Shown here piece after piece: positions 42,444 through 50,386 of a DNA stretch of 53,135 nucleotides. The notes below the pieces were generated by a model that saw only the letters and a program-made list of their open reading frames with translations, searched no databases and had not been told where the DNA came from. Origin of the DNA: Eubacteriales bacterium (GTDB lineage Bacteria > Bacillota > Clostridia > Oscillospirales > Butyricicoccaceae); contig JAUNSG010000016.1 of the NCBI GenBank assembly GCA_030539335.1, forward strand, positions 1 to 53,135, written 5' to 3'. Numbering within the stretch: position 1 is the stretch's first letter; every line of letters begins with the position of its first letter. The position numbers and the translations under genes are program-made.

Positions 42444-43523
42444 TTGAAAAAAATCATTTTATCGGCTTTTTTACTTATTTCACTGGTTTATTTGCTGCCG
42501 TTGGGGTATGAACTTCTTGTGGAAAATGCGGAGGATACGGTAAAAGAACATACGATTTCCCATGTAGAAAAATCTGACGCTTCGCAAGATAATTTTGAAC
42601 AAATTGCATCAAAAGAAGGAAATTCCTCAGAAAATTCATCGGATGTAGCCAAAACCGAGGAAGAGATGCCGGAAGAGGACGTCTGTATTGCAGTTTCCAT
42701 CAACGGCTCGGTGCAGGAAATGAACCTGGAGGAGTATGTCGCCGGGGTGACGGCGGCCGAAATGCCGGCTTCCTTCCCCGAGGAAGCGCTCAAGGCACAG
42801 GCGATCGCTGCACGTACCTTTGCACAGTCAAAAAGAATTTCCGATGGGGATGATACCCATCCGGATGCGGATGTCTGTGACGATTATACGCACTGTGCCG
42901 CGTATCTGGATCTGGATACGCAGGCGGAGGAACAATGGGGCAGCGAAGCGGACGAATGGCGCGCCAAAATCGAACAGGCCGTACAGGAGACCCGCGGTGA
43001 GATCGTCACCTATCAGGGCGAGCCGATCACGGCGGTGTTCCATGCGGCATGCAGTGAGGAGACCGAATCGGCGGTGGATGTCTGGGGGGCGGATATCCCG
43101 TACCTCGTCAGTGTGGAGAGCACAGGGGACGATGCCTGTCCGGATTATACCTCTTCCGTCACGTTTGGTGCGGAGGAATTCCGCCAGCTCATGCTGCAAA
43201 AATATGAGGACATCAATCTGACCGGCATGCCGAAGACCTGGTTTACCGACTTTGAGCGCGCAGATGCGGGAAATGTCCTGCGCTGTACGGTTGGCGGCGT
43301 CCATGCCAAGGGGACGACACTGCGCAGCCTGCTCGGCCTGCGTTCGACCAATTTTACGGTCTCCACGACAGAGACCTCCATCACCTTTGAGACGACCGGC
43401 TATGGCCATGCGGTGGGGATGAGCCAGTACGGGGCAAAGGGCATGGCGGAAGAGGGAAAGACCTGTGAAGAAATCCTGACTCATTACTATACCGATACGG
43501 AGATTTCCAAAATTACGGAATAA
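42444..43523 (+). CDS. spoIID: Stage II sporulation protein D (SpoIID)
   Basis: SpoIID is a membrane-bound lytic transglycosylase that, with SpoIIM and SpoIIP, dissolves septal peptidoglycan during engulfment. The 359-residue protein has an N-terminal membrane anchor (about 4-24), a disordered linker and the SpoIID domain with LEEYVAGVTAAEMPASF (catalytic Glu near residue 106), then DVCDDYTHCAAY (zinc Cys/His as in C. difficile SpoIID) and GYGHAVGMSQYGAKGMA near the end. The start is a TTG at 42444, placed 7 nt after GGAGG; no ATG fits. spoIIQ follows, an arrangement shared by many Clostridia. Confidence 0.93.
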   Translation: MKKIILSAFLLISLVYLLPLGYELLVENAEDTVKEHTISHVEKSDASQDNFEQIASKEGNSSENSSDVAKTEEEMPEEDVCIAVSINGSVQEMNLEEYVAGVTAAEMPASFPEEALKAQAIAARTFAQSKRISDGDDTHPDADVCDDYTHCAAYLDLDTQAEEQWGSEADEWRAKIEQAVQETRGEIVTYQGEPITAVFHAACSEETESAVDVWGADIPYLVSVESTGDDACPDYTSSVTFGAEEFRQLMLQKYEDINLTGMPKTWFTDFERADAGNVLRCTVGGVHAKGTTLRSLLGLRSTNFTVSTTETSITFETTGYGHAVGMSQYGAKGMAEEGKTCEEILTHYYTDTEISKITE

Positions 43524-43535
43524 TCCGTGGATAAA

Positions 43536-43571
43536 CCTCCTGTTCCCTGTCCATACTACGGACAGGAGGTG
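43536..43571 (+). promoter_or_regulatory. Hairpin covering the spoIIQ ribosome site
   Basis: ACAGGAGG (43562-43569), the spoIIQ ribosome site, pairs exactly with CCTCCTGT (43536-43543), and an inner CCTGTCC/GGACAGG stem is also possible. Either fold hides the site. Confidence 0.55.
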
Positions 43572-43576
43572 CTGAG

Positions 43577-44353
43577 ATGAAAAAACCAAGGGAAGGACGA
43601 TCCTCACAGGATACAATGCTGCTCAGCCTACTGCTGGGGATCGCCGTGATCGGCGTGATCGGGTATCTGCTATTCGCTCAGCCAATGAGTACGGATACGG
43701 ACAGTCTGAGCCGTTATGAATATGAGGGGGAGAGTGTATCTGCCTCCGATCCGGTCGAGGATATTCCGGCAATGGATGCCGACGCAGAGGATGCCGAAGA
43801 GGCGATGGAATCCGATGATGAGGCGGACGAGGAACTCGCCGAGGAGGACGAGGAGGATACCGAGAGCGAAGACGAGGACGAAGAGGACGACGACGAGGAG
43901 GAGGCATCGGATCGTGCGCCGGCAGAATTTGCCGCACCGACCAACTCGGCCCAAATTTCCCGTCCGTATTCCGTAGATGCGCTCAGCTACGATGAGACGA
44001 TGAAGGACTGGCGCACCCATGCGGCCACGGATTATGCCGGGGAGAGTGGCGATGCCGTGACTGCATTCACCGACGGGACGGTCGTCGAAATCGGAGAAGA
44101 TGCCCTGCGTGGCAGCTATATTGTGCTGAACCATGCGGATAACCTGCGCAGCTGTTATGCCGGCATTGCGGATGTGATGGTACAGGAGGGGGACAGTGTA
44201 ACCTGCGGACAGCAAATTGCCAAGCTGGGCGATCCCATGCCGGCGGAGGCCGAGCAGGGTGTGCATCTGCATCTGGAGCTCACAAAGGATGGGGAGCCGG
44301 TAGACGCAGAAAGTTTACTGGATTCCAATTCCTCAGCTGACGAGAATGCTTGA
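43577..44353 (+). CDS. spoIIQ: SpoIIQ-like M23 (LytM) engulfment protein
   Basis: A 258-residue forespore membrane protein partnering SpoIIIAH across the septum. A transmembrane helix lies near 15-35, then an unusually acidic linker (about 55-115, over half Asp/Glu) and a LytM/M23 domain. The zinc set is present: H148 and D152 in THAATD, and H230-x-H232 in HLHLEL, so unlike Bacillus SpoIIQ this form may be catalytically active, as in Clostridioides. GGAGGTG is 7 nt upstream of the ATG and inside a hairpin. It follows spoIID after 53 nt. The -35 box of a downstream small RNA overlaps its stop codon. Confidence 0.88.
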   Translation: MKKPREGRSSQDTMLLSLLLGIAVIGVIGYLLFAQPMSTDTDSLSRYEYEGESVSASDPVEDIPAMDADAEDAEEAMESDDEADEELAEEDEEDTESEDEDEEDDDEEEASDRAPAEFAAPTNSAQISRPYSVDALSYDETMKDWRTHAATDYAGESGDAVTAFTDGTVVEIGEDALRGSYIVLNHADNLRSCYAGIADVMVQEGDSVTCGQQIAKLGDPMPAEAEQGVHLHLELTKDGEPVDAESLLDSNSSADENA

Positions 44354-44378
44354 CAAGTTCGAAAAATGCGATTATAAT
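44350..44378 (+). promoter_or_regulatory. Consensus sigma-A promoter of the predicted small RNA
   Basis: TTGACA at 44350-44355, 17-nt spacer, TATAAT at 44373-44378: exact consensus boxes. The -35 overlaps the spoIIQ stop codon. Confidence 0.85.
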
Positions 44379-44384
44379 AGAATC

Positions 44385-44527
44385 ATAGAAAATCTGGTTT
44401 CTTTGTCAGATTTTCTCCTTATTCTGCAAAAAATACAGTCATTCCCCCTGGCTGTATTTTATACACCTCATGAATTGCATCTCGTGCAAGTGAAAAGCAA
44501 GTGCCTCCCCCCGCACTTGCTTTTTTC
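44385..44527 (+). ncRNA. Predicted small RNA with C-rich loops
   Basis: Predicted transcript of about 142 nt, from the consensus promoter to the terminator at 44494-44527. It has three stems: GAAAATCTG with CAGATTTTC (44388-44415), AAAATACAG with CTGTATTTT (44430-44460, loop containing TTCCCCCTGG) and the terminator AAAAGCAAGTGC with GCACTTGCTTTT (loop CTCCCCCC). The only reading frame is a heptapeptide without a ribosome site. C-rich loops that pair with ribosome sites are a known feature of Firmicutes regulatory RNAs (UCCC motif). Target and expression are unproven. Confidence 0.6.
44494..44527 (+). terminator. Intrinsic terminator of the predicted small RNA
   Basis: AAAAGCAAGTGC pairs with GCACTTGCTTTT, with TTTTTT following. 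Confidence 0.88.
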
Positions 44528-44548
44528 TGCCCTTTTTTCTGCCGCATC

Positions 44549-44577
44549 TTGCCAAACCCTTCCTGCGTGAGTATAAT
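44549..44577 (+). promoter_or_regulatory. Predicted sigma-A promoter of mrp
   Basis: TTGCCA at 44549-44554, 17-nt spacer, TATAAT at 44572-44577. Confidence 0.72.
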
Positions 44578-44656
44578 AAAAAAATAAGATTTTTTTGATT
44601 ACGATTTCCGCCCCGCGGAGGCGCGGCGGCGAAATACGAAAGGAGATAACAAATTC

Positions 44657-45469
44657 ATGGGCTGCAATCATGATTGTGACAGCTGCTCCGGAAGCTGCGG
44701 CGAGCCGGAATCCATGCTGAAAAAACCGCATGAAAAATCCTCCATCCGCAAGGTAATCGGTGTCATCAGCGGCAAGGGCGGCGTAGGCAAGAGCCTGGTC
44801 ACCTCGATGCTGGCGGTTGAGATGCAGAAGCGCGGCAACCACTGTGCGATTTTAGACGCGGATATTACCGGACCGTCCATCCCGAAGGCGTTCGGCCTGC
44901 GTGGTAAGCTGGTTGGCACCGAGGACGGTGTGTATCCGATGCCGACCAAGACCGGCATTGATGTCTGTTCCGTCAATCTGCTTTTGGATGACGTCACCGA
45001 TCCGGTCGTTTGGAGAGGCCCGATCATTGCCGGTTCTGTCCAGCAGTTCTGGCAGGAGATCATATGGAAGGATGTTGACTTCATGTTCGTCGACATGCCG
45101 CCTGGAACGGGAGATGTCCCGCTGACGGTATTCCAGTCCCTTCCGGTGGATGGCATTGTCATCATGACCTCGCCGCAGGAGCTGGTCTCCATGGTCGTCA
45201 CCAAGGCGGTCAAGATGGCGGAGATGATGAATATCCCGATCCTCGGCGTCATTGAGAACTACAGCTATCTCGCATGTCCGGACTGCGGAAAGAAGATCGC
45301 GGTCTTCGGCGAGAGCCATGTGGACGAGATCGCCAAGGGGCATGGCCTCGAGGTTCTGGCAAAACTGCCGATCGATCCGAAGCTGGCGGCCGCCTGCGAC
45401 GCCGGTACGCTGGAGGATGCGGAACTGCCGGATCTGTCCAAGGCGTGCGATAAGATCGCGGCGCTCTAA
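44657..45469 (+). CDS. mrp: Mrp/NBP35 family ATP-binding Fe-S cluster carrier
   Basis: A 270-residue deviant P-loop ATPase that carries Fe-S clusters to target enzymes. The N-terminal extension has five cysteines (CNHDCDSCSGSC), as in NBP35-type proteins. The P-loop is GKGGVGKS (near 38-45) with a following Switch I, the MPPGTGD motif is near 149, and CPDCGK (near 205) provides the CxxC cluster ligands. AAAGGAG precedes the ATG. It is monocistronic between a promoter and a strong terminator. It fits functionally with nifS-nifU and feoAB. Confidence 0.94.
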   Translation: MGCNHDCDSCSGSCGEPESMLKKPHEKSSIRKVIGVISGKGGVGKSLVTSMLAVEMQKRGNHCAILDADITGPSIPKAFGLRGKLVGTEDGVYPMPTKTGIDVCSVNLLLDDVTDPVVWRGPIIAGSVQQFWQEIIWKDVDFMFVDMPPGTGDVPLTVFQSLPVDGIVIMTSPQELVSMVVTKAVKMAEMMNIPILGVIENYSYLACPDCGKKIAVFGESHVDEIAKGHGLEVLAKLPIDPKLAAACDAGTLEDAELPDLSKACDKIAAL

Positions 45470-45492
45470 CCGGTGTATTGTTTGGTATAGTG

Positions 45493-45520
45493 AAAAAGGC
45501 TCCCATCGGGAGCCTTTTTT
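45493..45520 (+). terminator. Intrinsic terminator of mrp
   Basis: AAAAAGGCTCCC pairs with GGGAGCCTTTTTT. Confidence 0.93.
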
Positions 45521-45544
45521 CTTTGATCATAAGCAATGATCGAC

Positions 45545-46097
45545 AGATTTCTTTGTACCGGTTCACTTGGCGTGTCGTGGCCGACGCGCCCGGCAATTTT
45601 TGCGGCCTCCATCCCGAAGGGAAAGGAAGGCCGTGAGACCGGCGAGATCGTGCGTACCAGCCGGACAAAAACTTGGGAATACGTTTTTGTCCGACTATAG
45701 AAGGCTATCTGATGGAATTTTGTGCGTGTGCGACCTTGAGGGGAAGGTCGTGGAAACCCGTAGGGTTTCTGCGCTGCATGGGTTTGGAAAGGGCGTTTGC
45801 TGTGGAACGCCCTTCCCCGTCGGAGACCAGAAAACGAGCGGTTTCGTTTTTGTAAGGCGTCTATGATAATAGTAGTAAAATAATAGATTGTACCATTCGT
45901 TCGCATGGCAAACAGACGGAAAACCATCCGCTCTGCCTCCGGCGGGACAAAGGACTTCCATGGCAAAGTCCCTTGTCAATCCCGTGCCACTTGGACACCG
46001 AAGGTTTCCAAGACCTTCCTCGAGCCTCCCGGGGCGGACAAATCCAAAACCGCATGATTTGCCCGCCCTTCATAGCCGGAGAACGGACAGTACGGTA
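45545..46097 (-). repeat. Dispersed hairpin repeat, copy R6 (complete)
   Basis: Read on the minus strand it is a full A, B', C, D, E series of about 550 bp ending in CCAAGTGAACCGGTACAAAG. It lies between the mrp terminator and the 3' end of the unknown lipoprotein gene. Comparison with R2 and R4 shows the stem covariation described in the findings. Confidence 0.9.
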
Positions 46098-46113
46098 CCG
46101 TTCCCCGGATTCG

Positions 46114-47340
46114 CTATGTATTATCGTCCGAACTCCCGTCTCCTTGCGGCAGACGTGGGACATAGTTTGGAAGCCCATACTCGCTTTGGTAGGAAATCCG
46201 GTTTCCGACGTATTGATAACCGCCGTCTTCCAGCGGCTGGATGGTCACCTCGTGCGTGAACAGCCGGTCTTCTTTGTAGTCGTTGCAGCGTACATCCACA
46301 ACCAGAGTAAAGGTCCCGTCGTCGTTCTCCTGTTTTTCCGTTACCTCCGGCGCAAGGGAAGCATAATAGGTGAGATTGTCGGAACCGATTTCGTGCCAGG
46401 GATAGCAGTCCAAATCCTCCGCATACAGGCTGCGTTCCCGGAATTCCTCCAGCGAAATCGAAAAATAGGGCTTGATGACCGATTCAAACAGGGAGGACGG
46501 AATATTTCCGCTGTGTCCGGTATAATACTCCCCATATTGTACCCGATAGAAGAACTCGAACAGATCGTTGAAGCACAGTGCGCCGTAATCCGTGCGGTCC
46601 CAATCGCAGAGAAACAGGTTATTGCTTTGATAGCCGATGGGGATGATGTATTTCTCGGTCAGGTCATACAGGGCCTCGTCCACCGGAGTCAGCCGGACAA
46701 AGGAGTAGTCGTCGTAATGCCCGTCGGAGGGGACGATCTGGAAATAGAAATTTCCGGCCTCGGTCAGTTCCCAATCCAGGATGTCGCGCTGCTCGGTGGA
46801 GGAAAGATAGGGCTGTCCGTCCGCATCCCAGTCCACAAGGACAGAGGTATGTGTTCTTGTCCCGGAGCGGAATTCGAGCTGCTGCACATGCAGCGCACCC
46901 GAAGCGGAGAGGGAAAGAAACTGTACTTGTGCTTCTTCCTGCCGTGCGGCCGCCTCCCAAAAGGCGTAGAAAGCCTCGGCGTTCGCAAGATAGCTCGGAA
47001 CGGTTTCATCGCTGTTGATCACCGGGTATCCCTCTCCGATCAATTGCTCCTCGATCGCATCGATGTCCGACTGGGAAAGTACCGTATCATACGGGAAAAA
47101 TTCTTCTTTTTCTTTTTCCGCATCGCGATACCGGATTTGATATTGCGCGGCGATTTCCAAAGCCTGCTGCTCCAGCGTACTGTGTTCCGGGGCTGGTTCC
47201 AGCTCCGGTTCGGTTTCCTCTGCCGCGGCGGAGCCGGATGGTTCCACGGCGGGTTCTTCCGGCTGGGGCGAACGGATACAGCCCGGGAGCGCGAATACCA
47301 TGGAAAGGCATACCATGAAAAGGAGGCATTTTATCTTCAT
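46114..47340 (-). CDS. Lipoprotein of unknown function
   Basis: A 408-residue exported lipoprotein: signal with lipobox ALPGC (Cys near residue 21), a low-complexity Pro/Glu/Ala stretch (about 25-55) and a globular part rich in Asp, Tyr and Glu (about 60-400). No catalytic motif was recognised. GGAG at 8 nt supports the start at 47340. It lies downstream of the pot operon and has the same direction, separated by a terminator. Family unknown to me; a role in the envelope is inferred from the lipobox. Confidence 0.75.
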   Translation of the reverse strand: MKIKCLLFMVCLSMVFALPGCIRSPQPEEPAVEPSGSAAAEETEPELEPAPEHSTLEQQALEIAAQYQIRYRDAEKEKEEFFPYDTVLSQSDIDAIEEQLIGEGYPVINSDETVPSYLANAEAFYAFWEAAARQEEAQVQFLSLSASGALHVQQLEFRSGTRTHTSVLVDWDADGQPYLSSTEQRDILDWELTEAGNFYFQIVPSDGHYDDYSFVRLTPVDEALYDLTEKYIIPIGYQSNNLFLCDWDRTDYGALCFNDLFEFFYRVQYGEYYTGHSGNIPSSLFESVIKPYFSISLEEFRERSLYAEDLDCYPWHEIGSDNLTYYASLAPEVTEKQENDDGTFTLVVDVRCNDYKEDRLFTHEVTIQPLEDGGYQYVGNRISYQSEYGLPNYVPRLPQGDGSSDDNT

Positions 47341-47393
47341 TGGGTCTTCTCCTGTTTTTTCCATCGATCATTCCGGAGGGAATACGATATCGA

Positions 47394-47429
47394 AAGGGCC
47401 TGTCTCACGGCGATGTGGGACAGGCCCTT
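47394..47429 (-). terminator. Terminator of the pot operon
   Basis: AAGGGCCTGTC pairs with GACAGGCCCTT, followed on the minus strand by CCCTTTCG. It lies 8 nt after the FTR-like stop codon. Confidence 0.7.
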
Positions 47430-47436
47430 CGGTACA

Positions 47437-47637
47437 TTACGTGTTATCCTTATAGTACAGCATACAATGGCAATAGCCCTCAAACTCCGGATCTGCGATC
47501 TGTTCGCGGAATTCCTGACAGATGCATTTATATTCCTCGGTTTTGAGCACGCGGCACGGGCAATAGCCGCCGCGCGCCTCCAATCCCTTGCGGATGCGTG
47601 CGACAACCTCCGGGTCGTCATTCAATCGAACTGCCAT
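47437..47637 (-). CDS. Ferredoxin-thioredoxin reductase catalytic-subunit-like protein
   Basis: A 66-residue protein with the six cysteines of the FTR catalytic subunit in three pairs: C26-P-C28, C38-I-C40 and C56-H-C58. These match the CPC/CxC/CHC pattern that binds a [4Fe-4S] cluster next to the redox disulfide. It is about half the plant length and lacks the N-terminal part. AAAGGAGG is 8 nt upstream. It follows potD after 23 nt and is the last gene of the pot operon, an unexpected position. A redox role is inferred from the family. Confidence 0.85.
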   Translation of the reverse strand: MAVRLNDDPEVVARIRKGLEARGGYCPCRVLKTEEYKCICQEFREQIADPEFEGYCHCMLYYKDNT

Positions 47638-47660
47638 GCGGATGCCTCCTTTCCGATCGG

Positions 47661-48752
47661 TTAGCCCGCCTTGACCTTGATCCACAGATCGGACAAAAGC
47701 TGGCGGATGGTTGTGTTGTCCTCAAAGACCTCATCTTTGTCGTAGCCGGAGCGCGGGATATATGCCTCGTTCTGATAGAACATACCGCCTTCCGACGATT
47801 CGTCGCGGAACACCTCCGCGTTGCTCGAGGTATAGCCGACCGTCTCCGTGTTGTCCTGCGAGGCCTCATAGGTCAGGACATAATTGATAAATTCGTTGGC
47901 AAGGTCCGGATTTGCGGCGTTCTTCGGGATGACCATCGCATCACTCCAGATGTTGGTGCCCTGCTGCGGTTCGTAATAGCCCAGATTGTCGTTTTCTGCT
48001 AAAACATATGCCGCATCGCCGCTGTACATCACACCGAGATCCTTGTTTTCGTTGAGCATGTTGTCAATGACCTCGTCTGTGACATAGATGGGGGAGACCA
48101 GCTCGCGCTGCTCCACCAGCCAGTCATACGCCTCGTACAGTTCCGCCTTGTTGTCGGTGTTCATCGAATAGCCCAGCGACTTGAGGGCGATCATAAAGGA
48201 ATCGCGCTCGGAATCGTACATATAAATGCGGTCCTTGTACTGCGGGTCGCGCAGGATCTCCCAGCCCTTCTGCTCCAGTGCAGTCCGGTCGACCTTGTCC
48301 TTGACATAGACAATGCCGACGGAGCCCCAGAAATACGGGATGGAATACTCATTCTCCGGGTCATAGGGAAGGCCGGAGCAGTCCTCCTGCAGCAGGTCGA
48401 TGTTTCCGATGATGCCGTAATCCAGCGGCTGGAGCATATCCTCGTTCAGCAGGCGCTGAATCATGTAGTCGGACGGTACCAGCACATCGTACTGGTCGCC
48501 GGCCTCCAGCTTGGTATACATCATCTCGTTGGAATCAAAGGTTTCTTCGATCACCGTGCAATGGTATTCCTCTTCGAAATTCTGCAGCAGGTTTTCGCCG
48601 GTATATTCGCCCCAGTTGTACACCTTGAGCGTTGTTCCATCCCCCACAGAGGTGGTATTGGTGCCGTCAAATTCGGTGCCCGGGCCGCCGCAGCCGGTGA
48701 GCGGAAGCACGGCGATGGTTCCCAATAGGATTGCCGAACACAGTCGTTTCAT
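47661..48752 (-). CDS. potD: Spermidine/putrescine ABC transporter substrate-binding protein
   Basis: A 363-residue periplasmic-binding-protein-like lipoprotein; lipobox LPLTGC gives the lipidated Cys near residue 21. The opening LKVYNWGEYTGENLLQNFE (about 40-58) is characteristic of PotD/PotF. It binds spermidine or putrescine outside the cell and delivers it to PotBC. AAGGAGG is 7 nt upstream of the ATG at 48752, which overlaps the potC stop by 4 nt. Specificity (spermidine against putrescine) cannot be read reliably. Confidence 0.95.
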   Translation of the reverse strand: MKRLCSAILLGTIAVLPLTGCGGPGTEFDGTNTTSVGDGTTLKVYNWGEYTGENLLQNFEEEYHCTVIEETFDSNEMMYTKLEAGDQYDVLVPSDYMIQRLLNEDMLQPLDYGIIGNIDLLQEDCSGLPYDPENEYSIPYFWGSVGIVYVKDKVDRTALEQKGWEILRDPQYKDRIYMYDSERDSFMIALKSLGYSMNTDNKAELYEAYDWLVEQRELVSPIYVTDEVIDNMLNENKDLGVMYSGDAAYVLAENDNLGYYEPQQGTNIWSDAMVIPKNAANPDLANEFINYVLTYEASQDNTETVGYTSSNAEVFRDESSEGGMFYQNEAYIPRSGYDKDEVFEDNTTIRQLLSDLWIKVKAG

Positions 48753-49558
48753 ACCGGTTCCTCCTTCTTTCGGTTGATCCTCTGCCACAGCGGCGGGAGG
48801 ATATTGATGAGAATCAGGGCGATGGTGATGATGACAATGACCAGGGTCGAGATCGCGTTGATCGATGGATTGACACGCTTGGACATGGTATACACCAGAA
48901 TGGAAATGTTCTGCACACCGTTGCCTGTGACAAAATAGGAGATGACAAAGTCGTCAAAGGACATCGTGAACGCGATCAGTGCGCCCGCCGTGATGCCCGG
49001 CATGAGCTGTGGGACGATGACTTTGGTGATCGCCTGCAGCGGATTGCAGCCGAGATCCAGGGCGGCATCGGCCAGATTCGGGTCGAGGGACCGCAACCGC
49101 GGGGCGACGGTCAGCATGACGTAGGGGGTACAGAACATGATATGCGCCAGAAGCAGCGTCAGAAAACCCTTGCGGACGGTCATCGTCGCGAAGAACATGA
49201 GCAGGCCGATGCCGGTGACGATATCCGGGTTCATAATCACGATGTCGTTAATCATGTTCACCGTGCCGCGCAGCAGCTTGCGGCAGCGCGACAGGCCGAT
49301 GATCGTCACGGTGCCGATCGCGGTGGAAATCGCGGTGGCGAGGATGGCCACGAGGAAGGTCATAACGATGGCGCTCATGGTGGTTTTGGAGGTAAACATC
49401 TTCTCATACCACTGGAGCGAGAAGCCGGTGAAGCGGGTCAGCGAACGGGAGTCGTTGAACGAGAACACCACGGTATACAGGATCGGTGCGTACAAAAAGA
49501 GGATCAGCAGCGCGACGAGAACCCGTCCCGGTGTGATGCGGCGCTGTTTTTGTTTCAT
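48749..49558 (-). CDS. potC: Spermidine/putrescine ABC transporter permease PotC
   Basis: A 269-residue permease of the binding-protein-dependent family with about six transmembrane helices. The EAA-like loop (AALDLGCNPLQAITKVIVPQL, near 155-175) is the contact site for PotA. Start and stop overlap by 4 nt with potB and potD. This tight coupling means stoichiometric expression of the importer. Confidence 0.95.
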   Translation of the reverse strand: MKQKQRRITPGRVLVALLILFLYAPILYTVVFSFNDSRSLTRFTGFSLQWYEKMFTSKTTMSAIVMTFLVAILATAISTAIGTVTIIGLSRCRKLLRGTVNMINDIVIMNPDIVTGIGLLMFFATMTVRKGFLTLLLAHIMFCTPYVMLTVAPRLRSLDPNLADAALDLGCNPLQAITKVIVPQLMPGITAGALIAFTMSFDDFVISYFVTGNGVQNISILVYTMSKRVNPSINAISTLVIVIITIALILINILPPLWQRINRKKEEPV

Positions 49559-50382
49559 GATACCTCACCTCGATTCCGGTCAATGCGGCGTGTCAGATAG
49601 ATGGAGAGCATAATGATGATCGCCATGATGAGCGACAGAGCACTGCCAAAGCTCCAGTTTCCGGCGGTCAAAAATTCCGTTTCGATGATGTTGCCGACGA
49701 GGACATACGAGCCGCCGCCGAGCAGCTTCGGGATGAAGAATGCGGAGACCGCGGGCAGGAATACCAGCGTGATGCCGGAGATGATGCCGGGCAGGCTGAG
49801 CGGCAGGGTCACATGAAGGAAGGACTGACGGCGGTTCGCACCGAGATCCTCCGCCGCCTCCAGATAGGACGGATCCATCTTGGACAGCGCCGCGCTGATT
49901 TCCAAAATCATAAACGGGATAAAGTTATAGACCATGCCGAGCACAACGGCAAAGTCGGTGTACATCAGATGGAGCTGTCCCAGACCGAGCGTGCCGAGCA
50001 CGGCATTCAAAAGGCCGTTGTCCTGCAAAATGCCCACCCAGGCATAGGTGCGGACCAGCATATTGATCCAGGTCGGCAGCGTGATAATCAGGATCAGGAT
50101 TCCCTGCCGCCTTTCGCTCTTGGCGATGCAGTAGGCGGCGGGATAGCCGAGGATCAGACAGACAATGGTGGTGAAGACCGCCACGCGCAGCGAACGCACC
50201 AGAACCTGCAAAAAGACGGCGTCGCTGAAAAAGCGGGCGAAATTATCCAGCGTGAACTGATGCTGGAAGAACGCGGTACCCTCCACCGTGAAGGCATAGG
50301 CGATAATCAGCAGCATCGGGATCACGACGAGAATCGAGATAAAAAGGACGTAAGGATACGCCATCGCACGAAATCGGTTCAT
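49555..50382 (-). CDS. potB: Spermidine/putrescine ABC transporter permease PotB
   Basis: A 275-residue permease with about six transmembrane helices, the second membrane subunit. The EAA-like motif (AAEDLGANRRQSFLHVTLPL) is near residue 175. The stop overlaps potC by 4 nt, and the ATG is 4 nt after the potA stop, so translation is coupled along the operon. Confidence 0.95.
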   Translation of the reverse strand: MNRFRAMAYPYVLFISILVVIPMLLIIAYAFTVEGTAFFQHQFTLDNFARFFSDAVFLQVLVRSLRVAVFTTIVCLILGYPAAYCIAKSERRQGILILIITLPTWINMLVRTYAWVGILQDNGLLNAVLGTLGLGQLHLMYTDFAVVLGMVYNFIPFMILEISAALSKMDPSYLEAAEDLGANRRQSFLHVTLPLSLPGIISGITLVFLPAVSAFFIPKLLGGGSYVLVGNIIETEFLTAGNWSFGSALSLIMAIIIMLSIYLTRRIDRNRGEVS

Positions 50383-50386
50383 TCCC

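Noticed and set aside
45973..47664. 563-codon plus-strand frame over the unknown lipoprotein
   Set aside because: Antisense to a lipoprotein with a signal and ribosome site; starts inside repeat R6.
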